Positions 1-12,954 of a stretch of 64,000 nt of DNA are shown here, piece after piece; within the stretch, counting starts at the first letter, position 1; every line of letters begins with the position of its first letter. Source of the stretch: Cololabis saira (lineage: Eukaryota; Chordata; Actinopteri; Beloniformes; Belonidae); contig NC_084597.1 of assembly GCF_033807715.1 (NCBI RefSeq), forward strand, positions 12,979,670-13,043,669, written 5' to 3'. The notes under the pieces are model-generated. The model did not search any database. It was not told the origin of the DNA and was given only the letters and a program-made list of their open reading frames with translations. The translations under genes were made by a program, and so were the position numbers.

Positions 1-639
1 AATGTAATATTTCCACAGACGCAACCCTTGACCTGAAAGAAAATTGATAAGGTAGAAAATGGAAAATGGGAGGGTGGGTGTTATTAACTTTTTTTTCCCC
101 TTCTTTTAATATGAACCACTGAGGGGGTGGGGGGGGGGGGGGGGGGGAGGAGAAGAAATGCAAATACGGAAACAGAAATCACCACAGATGCAGCTTTACA
201 CAAACGAACCTTCTTTAATTGTAGTTTTGCTCAGTCTCACAGCTTCAATCCAAATGTGTATAATTCCTATAGTACATGTACAGTCTGTCTTTTGATTTGC
301 TACTGTCCTGTTTTAAAAAGACAAATCAACTGTTTTATGTTAGACATGTTTGTTGTGTGGCTGTTTTGACACCTCTTTTATGATCATCTCAGTTAGAGGA
401 TCTTAAAAAAAGAGACAGTTACAGGTTGCCTTGAGAACTGGAGGGGACTACTGGACTGCAGGAAAGGTCTAGTCATAAAACAGAATAAGCAATAGAGGTG
501 GAAAAACTGTGAAGAAATGAATAGTCAAAAAGGTAACACACTGATTAGATTTAATGTTTGAGATCATTTTATGGGAGCTGTTTGCAGTGACTACCACCTC
601 AAAATCTCAGCCGTAACCCTGTCTCTTTGTTTGGGTCTG
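1..639. other. Intergenic, no gene seen
   Basis: No coding similarity or splice structure is recognisable. The only feature is a run of about 20 G residues near 128-147, preceded by a pyrimidine-rich patch. Short open frames here are low-complexity or chance. Confidence 0.5.
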
Positions 640-887
640 AAAATGTTTTCCTTCTTTGAGTCATCCCCATTTGCAGTGACATCACAGATCGTAGTAGAAC
701 TGCCCAGGCCTGCCGTATCCAACTTCACATAATGTTGCATTTATTGCTCCTTAGAAGTGGGTATAAAAGTGGATGAACACCCAGGTGAAGAGGACTGGAG
801 TCGTGCTAACTGATCCACTTCACAGTGGCACGATCAGCTTCAGTTCATTTCATTTCAGTTCAGTTCAGTTCAACTTCGTACCCAAAG
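640..887 (+). promoter_or_regulatory. Promoter-like patch with TATA box and possible untranslated first exon
   Basis: A CRE-like TGACATCA lies at 677-684 and a textbook TATAAAAG at 762-769. About 30 bases downstream a GC-balanced stretch begins, contains CAGTT repeats (about 845-872), and ends at 887 with AAG followed by GTAAAT, a good splice donor. This is the arrangement of a TATA promoter with a non-coding first exon. No plus-strand coding exon could be tied to it, and a hAT element starts only 30 bases further on, so the transcript is hypothetical. Confidence 0.3.
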
Positions 888-917
888 GTAAATTTGCTTT
901 GCAGTAAAGGTCTAGTG

Positions 918-1610
918 CAGGGGTCGGCAACCCAAAATGTTGAAAGAGCCATATTGGACCAAAAACACAAAAAACGAATATGTCTGGAGCCGTAAAAAAT
1001 GAAAGGTCTTGTATCAGCCTTAGAATGAAGACAAATGGTGAAAGGAGAAATGTCGAAAAAAAGTCAAAATGTGGAGAAAAAAGTAAAAATTTAGAGAAAA
1101 AAGTCAAAATGTTGAGATTAATGTTGAAGTACAATCTCGAGAAAAAAGTTCAAATGTTGAGAAAAAAGTGGAAATGTCGAGAAAAAAGTCGAAATGTTGA
1201 GAAAAAAGTCGAAATGTCGAAATTAAAAGGGAAAGGAAAAAGGAAGAAAAAAAGTGGAGAAAAGGAAAGAAAGAAGAAAAAAGAAAAAAAAAACAAGAAA
1301 AGAAAGAAAAAAGAAAAAAAGAGAAAAAAGAGAAAATAAAGACAAAGAAAGAGAAAGAAAGGAAGAAAAAAGGGAAAAAAAGGAAAAAAAGAAGAAAAAA
1401 GCAAAAAAAACAAGAAAAGAAAGAAAAAAAGGAAAAAAAGAGAAAAAAAGAGAAAAGAAAGAGAAAGAAAGAGAAAAAAAGAAGCAAAAAAGAAGAAAAA
1501 GGGGAAAAAAAGGAAAAAAAGGTGAAACATTTTTGAAAAAGCTCCAGGAGCCACTAGGGCGGCGCTAAAGAGCCGCATGCGGCTCTAGAGCCGCGGGTTG
1601 CCGACCCCTG
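918..1610 (+). mobile_element. hAT-type MITE with internal A/G-rich minisatellite (copy 1)
   Basis: The termini are inverted repeats: CAGGGGTCGGCAACCC at the left and its complement at 1595-1610. The 8-bp direct repeat GTCTAGTG flanks both sides (910-917 and 1611-1618), as expected of hAT transposition. The interior is a degenerate array of a ~20-bp unit (GTCGAAATGTCGAGAAAAAA) that decays into an AAAG-rich purine tract. A GCCGCATGCGGC palindrome sits just inside the right end. No transposase is present. The long lysine-rich or phenylalanine-rich frames across it are artefacts of the purine tract. Confidence 0.9.
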
Positions 1611-1618
1611 GTCTAGTG

Positions 1619-2280
1619 AGTCCAGCAACAAGACACCATCAGTACATACATACAACATACAACATGAACATAAACCATAATCACAACATAAAAGGCTAAA
1701 ACCTGATCTATTTATTTAGGAGGATTATAGAAGTATGTATAAAACTATGTTTAAAACATTTGGTTTGCATTGTGGAACTCTATATCTGCGTCCTGACTGA
1801 AGTAGCTGGAACTGGTCGTGTCGTGGATGAGAGGTGTCTTTTAAAATACATCCAGACAGCCTTTGTATCTGTCTGGGTTCATCTGCTGCTCTCTTGTTAT
1901 CTTACTAGACCACTTCACGATCTGGTTAAGACAATTTGTATTTTTAAGAGACAGATTTCCAAACCAAGACACCATGAAAAAGGATAAAACCTATTCAATA
2001 AAAGCTTGAGAAAAAACGGTCAAGAGTGTTTTGTCGATATGACAATATGACAGTTTTCTCAGGCAAAAAAGACGTTGGTTACCCTTTTTATAAACAGCCT
2101 CACAATTAGCCTCAAATGTCAGTTTACTGTCAATAACTGTATGACTATCCCCCCTTTTATAGTTGTCAGTTCTTGTGCTAGGTTTGTTTTTCTAAAATCA
2201 ATCAGCATGTCTTTGCCTCCTCTAAATCACTATTTATTGAGAACCTGTAGATCAACAAATCAAAGTGTTTTTTACTGATT
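1619..2280. other. Intergenic, nothing recognised
   Basis: AT-rich single-copy-looking sequence with only short chance open frames. No repeat ends, splice signals or conserved protein words were recognised. Confidence 0.4.
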
Positions 2281-2853
2281 AATTTCAAACTAAATTCACC
2301 AATGAAAAGATATGTTACAATGACCTGATTAGCAGAAAACAGGAAAGGTTTTTGTGTTTCAGTCAGCGGGGTGAGGCTATGGAACAAGTTTTCAATGGAA
2401 TTAAAGCAATGTCCAAATATTAAACCGTTTAAAATAAAATACAAAGATATTATTTTTCAGAGGTACAGGGATGAGCAAAATGCTTGGGTGCAATGATACA
2501 GTGTTTATTTTTTATTTATCTATTTTTATCCTTATTTTCTTACACTAGTCAGTAGCTTATGTTGCTACAATGTTTTTATTGTCTTGTTTTGATTGTTTTT
2601 GTTTTTTTATTTTTATTTATTTTTATTTTTATTTTTTATTTTTTATTATGTTTGCATAATGTTATGTTCGCATGTGTTAGCTAGTCATATTTAAGGAGAG
2701 GGGGTGAGAGTTTATAAGTTTTACTTCTTCTCACTCCCTTTCGAATATGTACTTTGTTATGTCTCATGTTAAGACGATTGTCTTATTTTCTTTCTTTTTT
2801 TATATGACTCATATTCTAAATAAACACTACAAAAAAAAAAAAAAAAAAAAAAA
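2281..2853 (+). mobile_element. 3' end of a non-LTR retrotransposon with poly(A) tail
   Basis: Near 2365-2450 the plus strand encodes words typical of LINE ORF2 C-termini (RLWNKF, ELKQCPN, PFKIKYKDIIFQRY), followed by a stop. A T-rich 3' UTR follows with ATTCTAAATAAA and then about 20 A residues (2832-2853). The element is 5'-truncated, and the left limit is approximate. The family was not resolved. Confidence 0.6.
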
Positions 2854-4199
2854 CGTCTTCCAAGATCTTCCAAATCAGCTCCACATACCTTTATGGATTC
2901 AGTTTAAGGTAATCACATAGATGTTCGATACACAAATAAACCACTTTAAGGAACCTGTAGTCCAAGAAATGCAGCCTGATCTCACAGAAATATCTGAACA
3001 GAAGTGGCATCTTAAACATCATTTTCAGTGCCGGTGCAAATTCAGTCAGTGACCTTGTTGAGGTGGATTTGTGCAGTCACTGGAGGCTGGGGAGGATTTC
3101 TGACCAGTTATACTGTCACACAACTTTAAACCAGGAGATTCTAATTTAGTATCTTGGTGGCGCCTTCATCTACGTGACAGCAGCTCTGACCTTCACAAGA
3201 GTTCCTCTTCTACATAATACAATCTTGCAATTCATGGTGTGAACATAAGTTTAAAATATAGTATTCCACTCATTTCCCCAACGATGGAACAGATTTCAGA
3301 CTATGGACCATTGCGATGTTTGCAATCATCCTGATACTTCTTTGTATCCAAATCCCTCAAACCATGGATCCTGTCCGGGGTTTGCACTTCTCTTTTGCGC
3401 TCACCGACACCTATCGTCCTGGATCTTAACACAGCTGACAGTTTGCATGCGCATTATGTGATGGAAATTTATTTTCAGTCGCTCTTTTCTGTGCACTTGG
3501 TCCAGGCTCGAGTTGTAGCTGTCTTTTAGCTGTTTTTTTGAAAACTGCACGTCTGTATTTTGACTAAAAACACCCGTTTTTTTTTCTGATAAGATTGCTG
3601 TATTAGAAACTATCTGTTGCACTTTTGCATCATACTTTCAGGTGTACATTTTGGCTTTTTTGCATGCAAAACATAATTAGAATTCACAAAGTCAAGCCAT
3701 CGGTGAGTCTTTATTTCTAAGTGTCATTATATTAGTTCAGTCTTACTCAGATATTCCAGTCACTTCATGGTTAAAATGTGTTTATACAGTAGGTATATGA
3801 TACTTTTTCCCACAACACACTGCAATAATGTAATCAGTGTTACTCGGTGTGATTAATACTGACTTCAAATGCATTTTTTTTTCTTGATCTATTATTATAG
3901 GTACTGTTTGTACAGGCAAAGCCTAACCTGACATTTCCTTCAGGTTACCTTCACCTTGTTGTAAGTTACCGTACTACGGGTCCTTTACATTATTCCATGT
4001 TGACACTTATCTATTTTGTCATAAATATTTAAGTATGGATCTAGTCTATGGAAGCAGAGGCCGTGATCGCTCCTTTTGCCTCTATTGAGCGGTCGCATTC
4101 AGCAATCGACTTCTATGGACTCATAACAAGGTGGCAGCAACTGGAAGGAGATGATGTCTGAAAGTGTAGAAAGAAGACTTTCTGTACAGGCACCAGTCA
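2854..4199. other. Intergenic, nothing recognised
   Basis: No exon, RNA gene or full repeat was recognised. A poly-T stretch occurs near 3870 and there are several short open frames of no evident meaning. Confidence 0.4.
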
Positions 4200-5815
4200 G
4201 TACAATTATAAAGTTAAAATGACCTTGTCTGTAGGAAACTCATAAAACCCAGAGTAGAATTTAAAATTATATCTTTGCATATAAAGATATCGATGACAAA
4301 GCTCCATCATGTCTTAAAAAGCTCATGGTTTCAGATTTTCCAAGCAGAGCCCTTGGCTCTCAGACAGCAGGTTTGCTTGTGGTTCCTAGAGTTTCTAAAC
4401 GTAGAACGGGAGAAAAAACCTTTAGGGATCAGGTTCCTCTCCTCTGGAACCAACTGCCAGTTTGTGTTCAGGAAGCAGACACCTTCTCTACCTTTAAGGT
4501 TAAGCTTCATTTTGATAAAAATGTGTGTGATGGGTCAGGTGACCAGGAAACATCTCTTAAATATACTGCTATGGCTAGACCAGGGTTCGGCAACCCGCGG
4601 CTCTAGAGCCGCATGCGGCTCTTTAGCGCCGCCCTAGTGGCTCCTTGGAGCTTTTTCAAAAATGTTTGACCTTTTTTTCCTCTTTCTTTCTTTCTCTTTT
4701 TTTCTTTTTTCTTTTTTTCTCTTTTTTTCTTCCTTTTTCCTTTCCTTTTTTAATCTCGACATTTCGACTTTTTTCTCAACATTTTGACTTTTTTCTCGAA
4801 ATTTTGATTTTTTTCTCGAGATTGTACTTCAACATTAATCTCGACATTTCGATTTTTTTCTCAACATTTCGACTTTTTTCTAAAAATTTTGAATTTTTTC
4901 TCGACATTTCGACTTTTTTCTCGAAATTTCGACTTTTTTCTCGACATTTCAACTTTTTTCTTGAAATTCAGACTATTTCCTCGACATTTTGCCTTTTTTC
5001 TCTCGACATTTCGACTTTTTTCTCAAAATTCTTACTATTTCCTCGACATTTTGACTTTTTTCTCGACATTTTGACTTTTTTCTCGACATTTCGACTTTTT
5101 TCTCGAGATTGTACTTCAACATTAATCTCGAAATTTCGACTTTTTTTTCAACATTTCGACTTTTTTCTCGAAATTCTGACTATTTCCTCGACATTTCGAC
5201 TTTTTTCTTGAAATTCTTACTATTTCCTCGATATTTTGACTTTTTTCTCGACATTTCGATTTTTTTTCTCAACATTTCGACTTTTTTCTCGACATTTCGC
5301 CTCCGCCATTTGCCTTCATTCTTATACTAGACATTTAATTTTTTGCGGCTCCAGACATATTTGTTTTTTGTGTTTTTGGTCCAATATGGCTCTTTCAACA
5401 CACGACCGCTGGGCTAGACTGCAGAGGAACCTCCCATGATGCACCTCTCCTCATTCTGTTCTATTCCAACTCTATTCATGACATCATTGTTATTATTAAC
5501 CTGTGCTCCTTCTTCCCTGCAGGTGTTCCCGATCAGCTGTTGTCGCAGTTCTCTCCTCTTTCCCGTCCTCTCAACGCCCAACTACTCAAGGCAGATGTGC
5601 TGCCATCCTTCCCGAGTTCTGCAGAGGTTTCTTCCTGCTAAAGGAGAGATTTTTTCTTTCCACGGTCACCACGTACTTACTCAGGATGTGGGAAAAGTTT
5701 TGATGCAATCTGTTGGTTTCCTGCTTTAGAATGAGTTGAACTGTATTGATGAAGCACTATGGGATGACATTTGTCTTTATTTGGGCGTTATACATAAAAA
5801 TACAAAAAAAACATC
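4200..5815 (+). mobile_element. L2-like LINE 3' portion, split by a hAT MITE
   Basis: From about 4275 to 4570 the plus strand reads through the C-terminal part of a LINE ORF2 (GLLVVPRVSKRRTGEK, PLLWNQLPVCVQEADTFSTF). The other half resumes at 5420 with an L2-type 3' UTR containing the phrase AGAGGTTTCTTCCTGCTAAA at about 5623. The two halves are separated by the 4581-5411 hAT insertion. The element is dead: it is 5'-truncated and interrupted. The family assignment to the L2 group rests on these recognisable words. Confidence 0.65.
4581..5411 (-). mobile_element. hAT-type MITE with internal minisatellite (copy 2)
   Basis: This is the same family as the element at 918-1610, but inverted. It begins CAGGGTTCGGCAACCCGCGG, passes the same GCCGCATGCGGC palindrome, then a pyrimidine-rich array of the ~20-bp unit TCGACATTTCGACTTTTTTC, and ends near CGACCGCTG. 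The 8-bp duplication GGCTAGAC flanks it (4573-4580, 5412-5419). The array structure differs from copy 1, so the minisatellite has changed length independently. Long Ser/Phe frames across it are artefacts. Confidence 0.9.
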
Positions 5816-5842
5816 CCTGGGTGTGCAGCCCAGGGATGTTTT
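5808..5842. repeat. Perfect 14-bp hairpin
   Basis: AAAACATCCCTGGG is followed by a 7-base loop and the exact complement CCCAGGGATGTTTT. It lies at the extreme 3' end of the LINE fragment, so it may be a LINE 3' end structure rather than an independent feature. Confidence 0.7.
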
Positions 5843-8800
5843 AGGTTAGAAAACAACAAAAAAGGAGCTAGAAGTGAGGTGTAACATAGCCAGAAACACG
5901 ACTCTGGAAGATTAATAATGTTGCACTTCAGCTGCTCAATGTGTACATAAGCAGCTGCTTACTAACATATTCATAACATCAGCTTTAATAATTTATGTTC
6001 TGTTCACAACAACAGTTTGCTGTAAGAGTTACAGAAGTCAGTGGTGGATGAGTGTAATTTGCCCTCCTCCTGATCCTGATCTCACCACATCACTGCGATG
6101 ACAGACGTCCGGCATTAACCACATGCTGCATTGCAGATTTTATTCTCCCCTGCAATTCCAGATTCCTACTGCTCTTTCTCTTGGACGACATTCGGAGATG
6201 TGAATCCGACTGAAATTAGAGTACAACTTGCGGCAATTAGATCCTTTCCGAGGCTGCGGGGATTTCACAAAAGCAGGTGCAGATGCTGCAGTTCACACAC
6301 AAAATTTGGCATAAATAGTCCCAAGTCACAGCTTGAGAACTGTATGGGAGCCCTGCTTTTTCATCCTTTGTAATATTAAAATGATCCCTACACGAGCTCA
6401 GTTTTGTGTAAAAATAGAAGCACAGACTCAGCAGCTAGACTCCTTTTTTCTGTTTCCCTTCACTACTACCTCTGTTTAAATAAAGAGTAAAACTACTGAA
6501 GTAATGGGGACACAATTAAAGCAAAGTCCTCAAACAAACCTTTAAAGCCTGCCAGTCATACATGATATGTAAAATAATTTCTCAAAGCTCCAATATTAAA
6601 GAAATCAGCATCAGTTTATGAAATGCTGATGTGGTTTATGAGTGAAACAAAATACAGTGGCATGCAAATAAAAACATAATTCCTCAATAAGTTCCATCCT
6701 TGAACCTGCAACGGCAGGTCAGTGTGTGCTGCCCCCCAGTGGAAATGCTGTGGAAAGACACGAGTGCAAACCACACAAAATATGCACATCTGGGCCCAGT
6801 TGTTCAAATATAATCCGACCAGATTTTGGATAATGGATTGGATTAAATCTTGGAAATCGGTTGTTCAAAATCAAAAATCGGATTCTGAGTTGGATTAGAT
6901 CACGTGATCCTATCTTGGTTTTAATTTGGATAAAACCCTTAGTTTGGATTGTTCAAAACTTTTTAGCAGGATCTAGATAAGTTTGTTGGGGGGATTCAGG
7001 AGGGATTTCAGGAACAAAATGTGATTTTAATTAAATTAAAATTGGTCAAACAAATAACATTCATTGTGCAGTAAATATACTGTATTTTATATATATTTAT
7101 ACTGTATATTTATGTATTGATATGTTTAACTACTTTGCATCACAGACCAGTAACGTAGAAATAAAATAATCCGCTCAGTAGCTGTTAAAATCAAACTAAA
7201 GAGTATTCAATTCTTTTAGTTTCTTTAAATAAATACACGTTGAGTTACACAATGCTGGCTACGCTACCTGTTTGTTTTTACGCACCTAACCTTCAGTCAG
7301 TACGTTTACATGCAATAACAGAAAGTCAAATTCCGACCGATATCAAATTCTAAAAAGCCATGTATACACCTTAGCCGGGCTGTAGTTGAAAAAATGAAAA
7401 AAAATGGGCATATTTAGCTACCTTCTGAGGTACTTTTTTTATTTTATTGTTTCAAATTGCCTCTGCAAAAAAAGATTTTGCTCTTTTATTTAATGTGTAT
7501 TATGAAATGTTCACTAGTCTTATCTATATGTAGTTTTTTCCACTCTCTTTTAAATGCCATCTAACTGGCAAAGAAGCTGAAATTAGAACTATGCGACATT
7601 TCATACATGTTTTGCTGAATAGTTCAGTGATGGAGCCTCTTGAAAGTTTTCAAAACCTCAACTTTATTATCAGGCATCAACAAAAGCCAGAAATGCACAT
7701 AAACCTATCTCAAAAGCCTCCAAATCCCCACACACAGTCCAAAAGATAAAAGGGCCACCCCAAAGCCAACAGAGATTTAAAGCATGTATTAAAAAAAAGA
7801 CTAATTAAAGAAATAAATGTATCTTACCCAGCCAATATTTACTAAGGGCTCATCTGAGGTATAATTGGGCTGAAAAATGGGATTGTATGCTGGGTTCATA
7901 TTGGCTCCATGAAAATTGCCCACGTGGGACCCAGACAAGACACCCCTCTTGGGCACATGTCCATTCATCACCCATGTGCCTGAGCGCAACCATTACGAGA
8001 AGTTCACGTGGGACCAACTTGGAGGCCGTGTACAATCCCACACAATCTGCTTTTCAAGCCCATTTACAGTATATCTCAAGTGGGTCCCACATGCAAAAGT
8101 ACCCACAACCCAAAATGTCATCGAACAGAGGCAATGGGCAGGCAAGAAATCAGCAACAGAAGAGAGGTTACCGGAGGATCTGGCGTCCTCCTTCAAAACC
8201 TATACAAGCATCCAAATGGCTCTAACTCCTAAATAAAGTGCCACATTCTTTGTAAATCTTCCTAAATTAAATCTAAAATTCTACATTTTGTTCACTTTTT
8301 TTTGTTTGTTTGGTACAACTCATTCAATGTGCTGTATTAGGGCAAAATGATGAAAACCCACCACCATCAGAACTCTACACACTAAATGAAAAAAAGCCTG
8401 ATATCAAACAAAAAGAAAGAGTGTTGCAAAAAAAAAGAACCAGACGAAAACTGCCTCACTCTAAAAACTGATTACAATGATCTGAATGAGACTAACAAGA
8501 AACCAGCACTAAACTACCAACCAACACTAATATTTGAATGAGAGGGTTTTGTGTTTATCACAAAAATAACAATGTTTGACACAGAATCTGGATGTACAGG
8601 TTTCAGCCGTCATCTGATTGGACAGGAGTATAAATAGGAAGAATCTCAGGCAAATTAGGTGGCCCCGATCCATTTACAATGGGCAATAAGACTTTTAAAT
8701 TCACCCTAAAGCAGACAGGAAGCCAGTGGAGCAACGCCAAAGCCGGAGTGATATCCTCTTTATCATCCCAGTTCAGAGCCCGGCCGACTGTGACCGACGC

Positions 8801-9248
8801 GTCTGACTGTTCTCAGAGTTACTTCCATCTAAAATTGTGGTTTTAATAGCACGTCTGACTTTTTTTTTAAGTCATTTTAAGACACATATGGCTTCCCTTT
8901 GGCAAACAGTCTTAAATGGAGAAAGCTGTTGTCCAATTTAAATGCAGAATAAAAAAAAACTCATGCGCACAGTCCTTCAGTTAATAGCATTAAATATGGT
9001 ACTAAGAAACCTTTACTTTCACTAAGATGCATAAAGTTCATGTCAGAGCAGCTTTTCAGATCACTGAGACAGTTTTTAACTCCGTAGTAAATCAGAGCTT
9101 TTACATTTCATTGGCAAGGATATTTGGATATTGTTCACAAAAGAATGAAAAACACAAATTACGTCTGACACTTAAAGAGCTTGTGAACAAGGAAAATATT
9201 AAGAGCCCAAAACAGAGAGAGAGGGAGAGAGACTCCCTCATACATGAC
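5843..9248. other. Intergenic, old repeat fragments
   Basis: No gene is recognised. From about 6795 to 6985 there is a repeat with recurring GTTGTTCAAA words. From about 7140 to 7390 the sequence shares a stretch with 59875-60100 (both contain CAGTACGTTTACATGCA and a GAGTATTCAAT...TTTTAGTTTCTT block), so these are two copies of one interspersed repeat. Around 8575-8640 an inverted CCAAT (ATTGG) precedes TATAAATA, a weak promoter look-alike. The stretch near 8700-8780 resembles LINE-derived sequence. Confidence 0.4.
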
Positions 9249-9252
9249 TTAA

Positions 9253-10096
9253 AGGAGCTTGAGGCCGGATTGAGATTGATTGATTGATTGAAAAAAATTT
9301 GTATACGTTTTAATTATTCTAGTAATAATGTCAGATGAAGCGTTCCAAACCCAAAAGAATGATTCCTCTAGTGTATCTCTCCGTTGCCTTGAACAGGCTG
9401 TGTGCTGCAAAATGTGCTGCAATTCGGTCCCGAATTTCCCGCGCTGGGCTGCGGATGTGACGTCACATGACGCTGCATGCTCGTTCTCCCCGTTCTCCCG
9501 TGCCGGTGTGGGTACCAGATTGTATCGGGCTGCAATATTTTCCCCGGAAGTGTGCATTTTTTCCCTGCGATGGTATTTTTTTGCCATGTTAAGCTAGGAA
9601 GGTAGTTTTCCACCATGTCTTCACATTCAAAACGTCTTTTTTGGCAATTGCAGATTAATCAGTGAGCGCTTTTTTTTTAATTATATTTATATAATGTATT
9701 ATGACCATTTTGCTTAGACATTTACAGATTCAACAATGAGAACATATAGAGACATACACTTCTGTAAAGTCAGAAGCAGCAGATCATAGTGGAGGTAAAA
9801 GGGAGAAGAAACATATACAAGGAATTATCAGAATTATCAGTGATCTTACTGACATAGGCTAAAAAAAATATTAGAGTTAAAATATTTATTAGGGACTATT
9901 TTCATTAGACAATTGGAGATTCAAAAGCCAATCACAAGACGGAACGTCATCACGTACGGGGAGCCGGTAAAAAAAAGCAGGTGGGAAAAAAAAGCACCGA
10001 CACCGGCTTCACTGTTGGCTGCAGTACCCCCAACGGCCGTCGTGTTGAAGGGTGGCGCTAGAGAGTCTCATTTCTTAAAAGGAGCCTCAAGCTCCT
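9253..10096 (+). mobile_element. TTAA-flanked DNA transposon (copy 1)
   Basis: The element starts AGGAGCTTGAGGC and ends with the complement GCCTCAAGCTCCT. TTAA lies directly outside both ends (9249-9252 and 10097-10100), the duplication expected of piggyBac- or Kolobok-type elements. A shorter inverted copy lies at 23981-24321. Compared with it, this copy has about 490 extra bases in the middle (about 9506-9998). No transposase is visible. Confidence 0.8.
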
Positions 10097-10100
10097 TTAA

Positions 10101-11729
10101 ACCAGTCAAGAAATAAATCTTTAAAGACCACACACTGCTCAAGAGAAGATGCTTGACAGTATCAAAAGAAGCAGCTAAAAATATAAAACCATTACACCAA
10201 CTTAAAAAAAAGGGTTGTTTCAGGACTGTGGGGAGACTTGGGTTAAGACTGAGTTGTGGAGGACCCAAACGCAGCAGGCCAGGGAGGGAGCAGTAATCAA
10301 ACCAAGTCCTATATTTAACAAAAAGCCCTGTCCGTAATGCAGGAAAAAAACAAACTAACCAACACAAACAAACGAACAAAGCCGCACCACAGAAATATAA
10401 AATTATAAACTCACGAGGAGTTGATGACACACAGGTGGGAACAATCAGGAAAGCCGGAAATAGGTTGGAGACATGGGAAGTCTAACCAGAACTAACCCCA
10501 ATTAAACACACGGCAAAAAAACAACCTTGAAGCTAAAACAGTACGAAAACAAGTACGACGACAAAGAGGGGAAAAAAATCAAATGAGCTCAGATTTATTG
10601 TGCTGGATATATTAATTTTGGAGCCCTCTCTACAAACCCCATAATACATACATAGATAAAATAGTTTCATACAATAATATAAATGAATAAAGATGTACTT
10701 AAAGTGGATTCATAATAATGCAAATTATTATTATTTAGAAACCATTAAAGACAAAGTGAGGCTGTTTTTAATTTCAATATATAATAAACACAAAACTGGA
10801 ATTGATGTGTATTATTTCATATATCAGACTTTAAAGGGTTAGCATGAGTAAAATAAGAGAATTGAAGACTAGTCAAAAAAAAAAACAGAAAAATCTAAAC
10901 CATTAAAAATGACAGAAACCAAGCTTTTTCTTAAATCCAAAACTCAACTTAAAAAAAACATTGTACTTGCAGCCTTTGGATCAGATTGGGACGATTGATT
11001 AGCGGAGTAATATTCATGTCATATAACAGAATCCATTTAAAGTCACAGACGTGCAGGAATATAAGAACTCCTGGTATGAAAGTTAATAACTGTGGAACTG
11101 CAGCTTATCAAATCCCTCTTGTAGTTTCATTTCAAGAGAGGTCAGGCTGTTATTGGGAGCGTTTTTATGTTTCAAGACATAAAAAAGAAATGTGAGGGCG
11201 GTAGTTTAAACACATCTCATGTTACTCATATATTTGCAAAAGTGACAGAACAATCTGTGCAAACACTGTTTAGTGTTTGCTAATTATAACATGCCGCTTC
11301 AACAGACAGCTTGCTGGCAGACAGAATGAGAATCTACTCATTAAACATACTTTTAAAATTGAACTTGTGACTTTTTTTTCATTTATTTTAATCCCAGTTT
11401 GTGGACTTATTTAAGCAGCTTTCTGGAGACTCAACTCAGAGTGAGTATGTGAAGTAAAACTACGTATATGATTCATTAAGTTTAAGCCTTAAAAGACTAT
11501 TTTCTGTTAGATGTCAAGCATGATATTGTAGTTTGTATATTGTATATTTTTGTAATGTCTTTTTAAAATGATCAATTCAAAATATTTAGCATCATGTTTC
11601 TTGTAAGACCATATAAAACATAAAGCATTGACTCACCATCATTACTTTATGAAAGATTAGCATATTATATACGTTTTTAAAAGTCTGTAACTTGATCCAA
11701 AAAATTTAAAAAAAGAAATAATAGTAATA

Positions 11730-11810
<81 letters not shown>

Positions 11811-12928
11811 GTAATAATAATAATAATAATAATAAAATGCTGCATCTGTCTACATCTGTTTATGTGCTTAGAAGGAAATTACCGTATTTGAAAATGCATA
11901 GCATTATTGTTGTTTTATGTTACTTTAAAAGGTTAATGTAACTTATAGACTGAATTTTATACTGAATATTTGTGCAACAGAAAAGAAAGAAAACTGTATT
12001 GAACGCCCTAAAGGTAAAGATGTAAGCAGGGCGCCATCTAGTGTTCTATATTTAACATTACTGTTACTGGACGGAAAATCTTTAATGAAGACTTTTTATA
12101 CGACAGTAAACTTACTTCTCCATTCTTAAATTAACTTCATTTCTGGTTCCAACATGAGGAAATTCATATTTTCATCTATTCTTATTATATTTTAATTTCA
12201 TATTTTTCTCACAGAAGCATAAAAATGTTTATGTAACTTGGGAAAATATCAGTCACTGAATAGCTGAAAGACATATACAAAATAACCTTAAAAAAAGACT
12301 CAACTGTGAGTTCAGCCAGTGTGACTGTTATCATTAAAATCTTACAGTTATTTGCAATCAAATAAAATATGTGGTTCTTGAGATCAGTCTCAAGGCAAAA
12401 TAAGTGCTTGAGGATTCTCAAGCAGCAGGCCCAGTCAAACATCATAAAGTGTAACATACTTAATCACTCCTACGCGTAAGTTTGGTTTACCTTTGACTGT
12501 AAAATAAATATTTTGGTCCTCTACATTCCAAATGCATTGAAGATGAAATATAAAACAAACAAAAGCAAAAAGAGAACAAAAATCAAAGTTGAAGTGTATG
12601 GATGGTATAACTTAAAGGAAGGGGGGACACAGTTCCCATAGTGAAACATGGTGGTGGAAGTTTAGTGCTGTGGGACTTTGGGAAAAAAGCTGGATTATGA
12701 GTATCTGAGTAATAATGTGAATAAATCTCCCGTCTAGTCTTAGGTCGCCGGTGGGTCTCCCAACAACACGGTGACTCGAAACTAACAGAATTCCCAAAGA
12801 CTGGTTTCTCTGTCAAAGGTTTATTGACTATTCATATTTATTTTTACAAACAGAAAATACAGTTATATTATGAGAGGTTGGCCAGTTATTCTCTATTTAG
12901 AGTGGAATCCCTCATAGCGCAGATAACA
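10101..12928. other. Intergenic, repeat-derived and AT-rich
   Basis: Around 10236-10560 there is a block (GGAGGACCCAAACGCAGCAGG, ACACACAGGTGGGAACAATC) of the kind seen in dispersed fish repeats, but I could not define its ends. The rest is AT-rich. Around 12600-12720 a phrase (GTGAAACATGGTGGTGGAAG) resembles another widespread fish repeat. Confidence 0.35.
11719..11836. repeat. (AAT)n microsatellite
   Basis: A nearly pure trinucleotide AAT/ATT run with a few AGT interruptions. It produces a spurious poly-isoleucine frame on the minus strand. Confidence 0.95.
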
Positions 12929-12954
12929 CTTTTGATCTTTATGTTATGTTATGT

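Noticed and set aside
980..1578. Long Lys/Arg/Glu-rich or Phe/Ser-rich open frames
   Set aside because: They are translations of the purine-rich minisatellite inside the hAT MITE.
4645..5330. Ser/Phe-rich frames up to 188 codons
   Set aside because: They are translations of the pyrimidine-rich minisatellite inside the second hAT MITE copy.
11657..11845. Poly-isoleucine frame
   Set aside because: Product of the AAT microsatellite.
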